37,745 bases of DNA. It comes from a bacterium. Its GTDB lineage: Bacteria; Electryoneota; Electryoneia; Electryoneales; Electryoneaceae. The DNA lies in contig JANQEY010000303.1 of assembly GCA_028278125.1 (NCBI GenBank), forward strand, positions 1 through 37,745, written 5' to 3'. Within the stretch, counting starts at the first letter, position 1, and every line of letters begins with the position of its first letter. The notes under the pieces were generated by a model that was not told the origin of the DNA, ran no database searches, and saw only the letters and a program-made list of their open reading frames with translations. Position numbers and translations under genes: made by a program. Below are positions 35,240 through 37,745 of the stretch, piece by piece.

Positions 35240-36982
35240 TTGTCGATATTTAAGAAAATATTCCCATATTTCGCTCCCTATCGTCGCCAGTTATTCTGGG
35301 GATTAATCTTCGTTCTCCTGGCAAATGGATTCAAAGTCGCCGGTCCCTGGGTTTTAAGGTATGCTGTTAATGGGCTCGAAACTGAAATTTCTTATACAGC
35401 CCTCTGGATCAGCGCCGGGATGATATTGGGAGTTGCTATTCTCAGCGGCATTTTCCGTTTCCTGATGCGTAAATATGTCATCAGTCTCAGCAGGTATATC
35501 GAATACGATCTACGTCAAGACCTCTTCAAACATCTGTTAAACCTTGAGCCTGCGTTTTATGACCGCAGCAGAGTAGGTGACCTGATGGCACGGTTGACAT
35601 CAGACGTTGAACGTGTAAGAATGGTTATCGGACCAGCCTTGATGTATTCGGTTAACACGTTATTTGGCCTGGTGTTCGGGTTGACCCTGATGATGATAAT
35701 CAGCCCGCTGTTGACGGTTTTTGTTGCTGTGATTGTCCCGCTGGTAGCTACTATAGTCTTCTACCTGGGTCGGAAAATTCATCGCGCCTCAACACTTTCG
35801 CAGGAAGCACTATCGGATATTTCAGCTACAGTACAGGAAAACCTGGCAGGCATTCGGGTAGTAAAATCTTTCAGCCAGGAAGAGAACCAGAAATCGCTGT
35901 TCAATAAAAAGAACAAGGTTTATTTTGAACGCAGTTACAGAGTTGGACTACTGCAGGGGATTTTTTTCCCAACAGTAATGCTGATATTCGGTGCGGCAAT
36001 TGCCGGAATACTGCTGATTGGCGGATACTTCATCATAATCGGTAAAATGCTTGTTGGTGATTTTCTCGCATTTACATCATACCTGATGATTTTATCATGG
36101 CCTATGATTTCCATCGGCTGGGTTGTTGGACTTGTGCAACGGGGTAGCGCATCTCTGACAAGATTGATGGATCTACTCGATACTCCTCCACAACAGGAGG
36201 AAATGCAAGCAACCGGGCTTGTAAAATCCATTCGAGGTGATATCCTCATGGAAGATGTCACTCTGAAATATCCCGGAATGGATTACACTGCTCTAAAAAA
36301 TATCAATTTTTCACTTAAAGCCGGTAATTCCCAAGGAATAGTTGGTCGAGTCGGTTGCGGAAAATCATCGATTATTTCTCTCCTGGCCAGACTGTATGAT
36401 CCAAGTGAAGGTAAGATCCTCATTGATGAATTCCCGGTAAAAGACCTGTCACTGCATGAACTGCGGGAATGTTTTGGTGTGGTTCCGCAGGATCCGTTGC
36501 TCTTCAGTACCACAATACGGGAAAACATCACGCTCGGTCATTCTGACTACACTGACGGAGATTTAAACGATGCCCTGGAAATAAGCAGGTTGGTTCAAGA
36601 CCTTGATGACTTCCCGAATAAACTGGAAACGGAAGTTGGTGAGAGAGGGATAACTCTTTCAGGTGGACAAAAACAGCGAGTGGCAATAGCCAGGGCGGTA
36701 ATTCGGAAACCAAAAATCCTGATACTTGATGACGCTCTGAGTGCCGTGGATTCGGATACCGAGGAGAAGATAGTTGAGAATCTTAACCATTACCTGGTTA
36801 ACAGATCGGCTATAATTGTCAGTCACAGGGTTTCAAGTGTCCGCAATACTGATGAAATTCTTGTTCTCGATGAAGGTGAAATTGTCGAACGGGGAACTCA
36901 CGAAGATTTATTAAGTATTCATGGGCTGTATTACGACCTCTTTAAACGCCAGGAGATGGCGAAAGAACTGGAGGTCGTTTAA
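35240..36982 (+). CDS. ABC exporter half-transporter, degenerate-site subunit
   Basis: The product has 580 residues: a six-helix exporter domain (~1-320) fused to a nucleotide-binding domain. Motifs: A-loop Tyr in LKYPGMDY, Walker A GRVGCGKSS (369-377), Q-loop VVPQDP, signature LSGGQKQR (from 473), Walker B ILILDDALS with D497 followed by D498, and H-loop SHRVS (H529). The catalytic Glu after Walker B is replaced by Asp (D498). This is known for one subunit of heterodimeric exporters such as TM287/288, while its signature stays canonical to serve the partner's site. Start is TTG 35240 with AAGAGA 11 bases upstream; no better start exists. The second half overlaps its stop by one base. Substrates in this group are lipids or drugs; the adjacent glycolipid-type cluster makes a lipid plausible. 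Confidence 0.93.
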   Translation: MSIFKKIFPYFAPYRRQLFWGLIFVLLANGFKVAGPWVLRYAVNGLETEISYTALWISAGMILGVAILSGIFRFLMRKYVISLSRYIEYDLRQDLFKHLLNLEPAFYDRSRVGDLMARLTSDVERVRMVIGPALMYSVNTLFGLVFGLTLMMIISPLLTVFVAVIVPLVATIVFYLGRKIHRASTLSQEALSDISATVQENLAGIRVVKSFSQEENQKSLFNKKNKVYFERSYRVGLLQGIFFPTVMLIFGAAIAGILLIGGYFIIIGKMLVGDFLAFTSYLMILSWPMISIGWVVGLVQRGSASLTRLMDLLDTPPQQEEMQATGLVKSIRGDILMEDVTLKYPGMDYTALKNINFSLKAGNSQGIVGRVGCGKSSIISLLARLYDPSEGKILIDEFPVKDLSLHELRECFGVVPQDPLLFSTTIRENITLGHSDYTDGDLNDALEISRLVQDLDDFPNKLETEVGERGITLSGGQKQRVAIARAVIRKPKILILDDALSAVDSDTEEKIVENLNHYLVNRSAIIVSHRVSSVRNTDEILVLDEGEIVERGTHEDLLSIHGLYYDLFKRQEMAKELEVV

Positions 36983-37745
36983 TGAAAAACCGCTCTATTC
37001 ATGACGAGGAAACACTAGGGAAAATCTACGATCACCACCTGGTGACACGTCTTCTAAAATACCTGAAACCATATAAAGGTAAAGTTATAGCAAGTGTCGT
37101 TTTCCTTGTAGTCCTGGCAGGGCTGGAACAGGTTGGCCCATACCTGGCAAAAGTCGCGATTGATGATCACATTCTCAAAGATGATTTCCAGGGACTAATT
37201 AAGATAGTCCTGATTTATGTCGGCTTATCTGTTGTCATGACAATCTCAAGGGTTGTGCAGGTATTGATTACAAGCTGGGTTGGCGAAAGTGTGATGTTTG
37301 ACTTGCGTCGTGAAATATTCTCTCACCTGCAAAAACAATCCCTCAGGTTTTTTGATACTAATCCTGTTGGAAGGCTGGTAACCAGGGTTACAAGTGATGT
37401 CCAGACATTAAGCGAAATATTTTCGAGTGGTATTGTCGTTGTCTTTGGTGACTTGATTACCCTCATCGGAATTATAACGGCAATGCTGATAGTGAATGCT
37501 AAATTGGCGGTGATTTCGTTTACAGTTATTCCCTTCATAATCATTGTAACATTTTCATTCCGTGCTAAACTTAGAGATGCTTTCCGTGAAGTAAGGATAA
37601 GGGTTGCCTCAATCAACGCGTATCTCCAGGAACACCTTGCGGGAATAAAGATTGTCCAGCTGTTTAACCACCAGAAAAATTCAGACGACAACTTTGCCAA
37701 GGTTAACAAAAAGACGCAAGTTGCCCACCTGAGAACCGTTGCATT
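36982..37745 (+). CDS. ABC exporter half-transporter, partner subunit (3' end cut)
   Basis: The frame starts at ATG 36982, one base inside the previous stop (TAATG), and stays open to the window end, giving about 254 residues. It begins MKNRSIHDEETLGKIYDHHL, with the E-E-x-L-G-K-x-Y-D leader typical of the second subunit in heterodimeric exporters (TM288/YheH type). LLKYLKPYKGKVI then starts the first membrane helix. DLRREIFSHLQKQSLRFFDT and GRLVTRVTSDVQTL are the exporter coupling-helix regions; QEHLAGIKIVQLFNHQ follows. The nucleotide-binding domain lies beyond the window. GGAGG upstream of the start (about 36971) supports it. It is expected to hold the canonical catalytic Glu, which cannot be checked here. 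Confidence 0.92.
   Translation, partial: MKNRSIHDEETLGKIYDHHLVTRLLKYLKPYKGKVIASVVFLVVLAGLEQVGPYLAKVAIDDHILKDDFQGLIKIVLIYVGLSVVMTISRVVQVLITSWVGESVMFDLRREIFSHLQKQSLRFFDTNPVGRLVTRVTSDVQTLSEIFSSGIVVVFGDLITLIGIITAMLIVNAKLAVISFTVIPFIIIVTFSFRAKLRDAFREVRIRVASINAYLQEHLAGIKIVQLFNHQKNSDDNFAKVNKKTQVAHLRTVA

Noticed and set aside
1..37745. tRNA, rRNA, CRISPR arrays, insertion sequences, integrases, phage genes
   Set aside because: I looked on both strands and saw no cloverleaf, repeat-spacer array, transposase motif or terminal inverted repeat I could defend.

Overview
The window most likely comes from an uncultured bacterium of the FCB superphylum, outside Bacteroidota proper. Six large exported proteins end in the same ~85-residue type IX secretion (T9SS) sorting domain, with a YPNPFN motif at its start and a basic or hydrophobic LxK tail. 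At the same time many genes have strong Shine-Dalgarno sites (AAGGAGG, AGGAGG) and sigma70-like promoters, which are uncommon in Bacteroidota. No rRNA, tRNA, CRISPR array, insertion sequence or integrase is visible. Genes at both edges are cut.

Layout. (1) 2-3154, + strand: the 3' part of a polysaccharide flippase, then a large GT-C-like membrane protein. (2) 3224-7565, - strand: quinolinate synthase NadA downstream of a 1022-residue repeat-rich surface protein. (3) 8089-17587, + strand: a GNAT acetyltransferase, a 1665-residue gingipain-like C25 peptidase, an LVIVD propeller protein and an arylsulfotransferase-like enzyme. The last three carry the T9SS sorting domain. (4) 17760-21976, - strand: a large periplasmic-sensor histidine kinase followed by two tiny secreted proteins that share the C-terminus TPVE. 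(5) 22623-28579, + strand: a 1325-residue multidomain surface protein, a dodecin-family protein between two terminators, and a secreted esterase with a sorting domain. (6) 28689-34982, - strand: proline dehydrogenase and a five-gene envelope cluster made of three GT2 glycosyltransferases, a NodB-type deacetylase and an LPG-synthase-type membrane protein. (7) 35240-37745, + strand: the two halves of a heterodimeric ABC exporter, the second cut by the window end.

How it fits together. The centre of the window is a surface and secretome region whose products share one export tag. No T9SS core genes are in view, so the machinery must be elsewhere. The right-hand part is an envelope glycoconjugate region, with the ABC exporter transcribed divergently from the glycosyltransferase operon. 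The part I find most unusual is the sensor kinase with two secreted mini-proteins sharing a C-terminal tail. The first mini-protein has a plausible promoter, with a perfect inverted repeat over its predicted transcription start. This could be a peptide-signal and receptor module, but that reading is inference.
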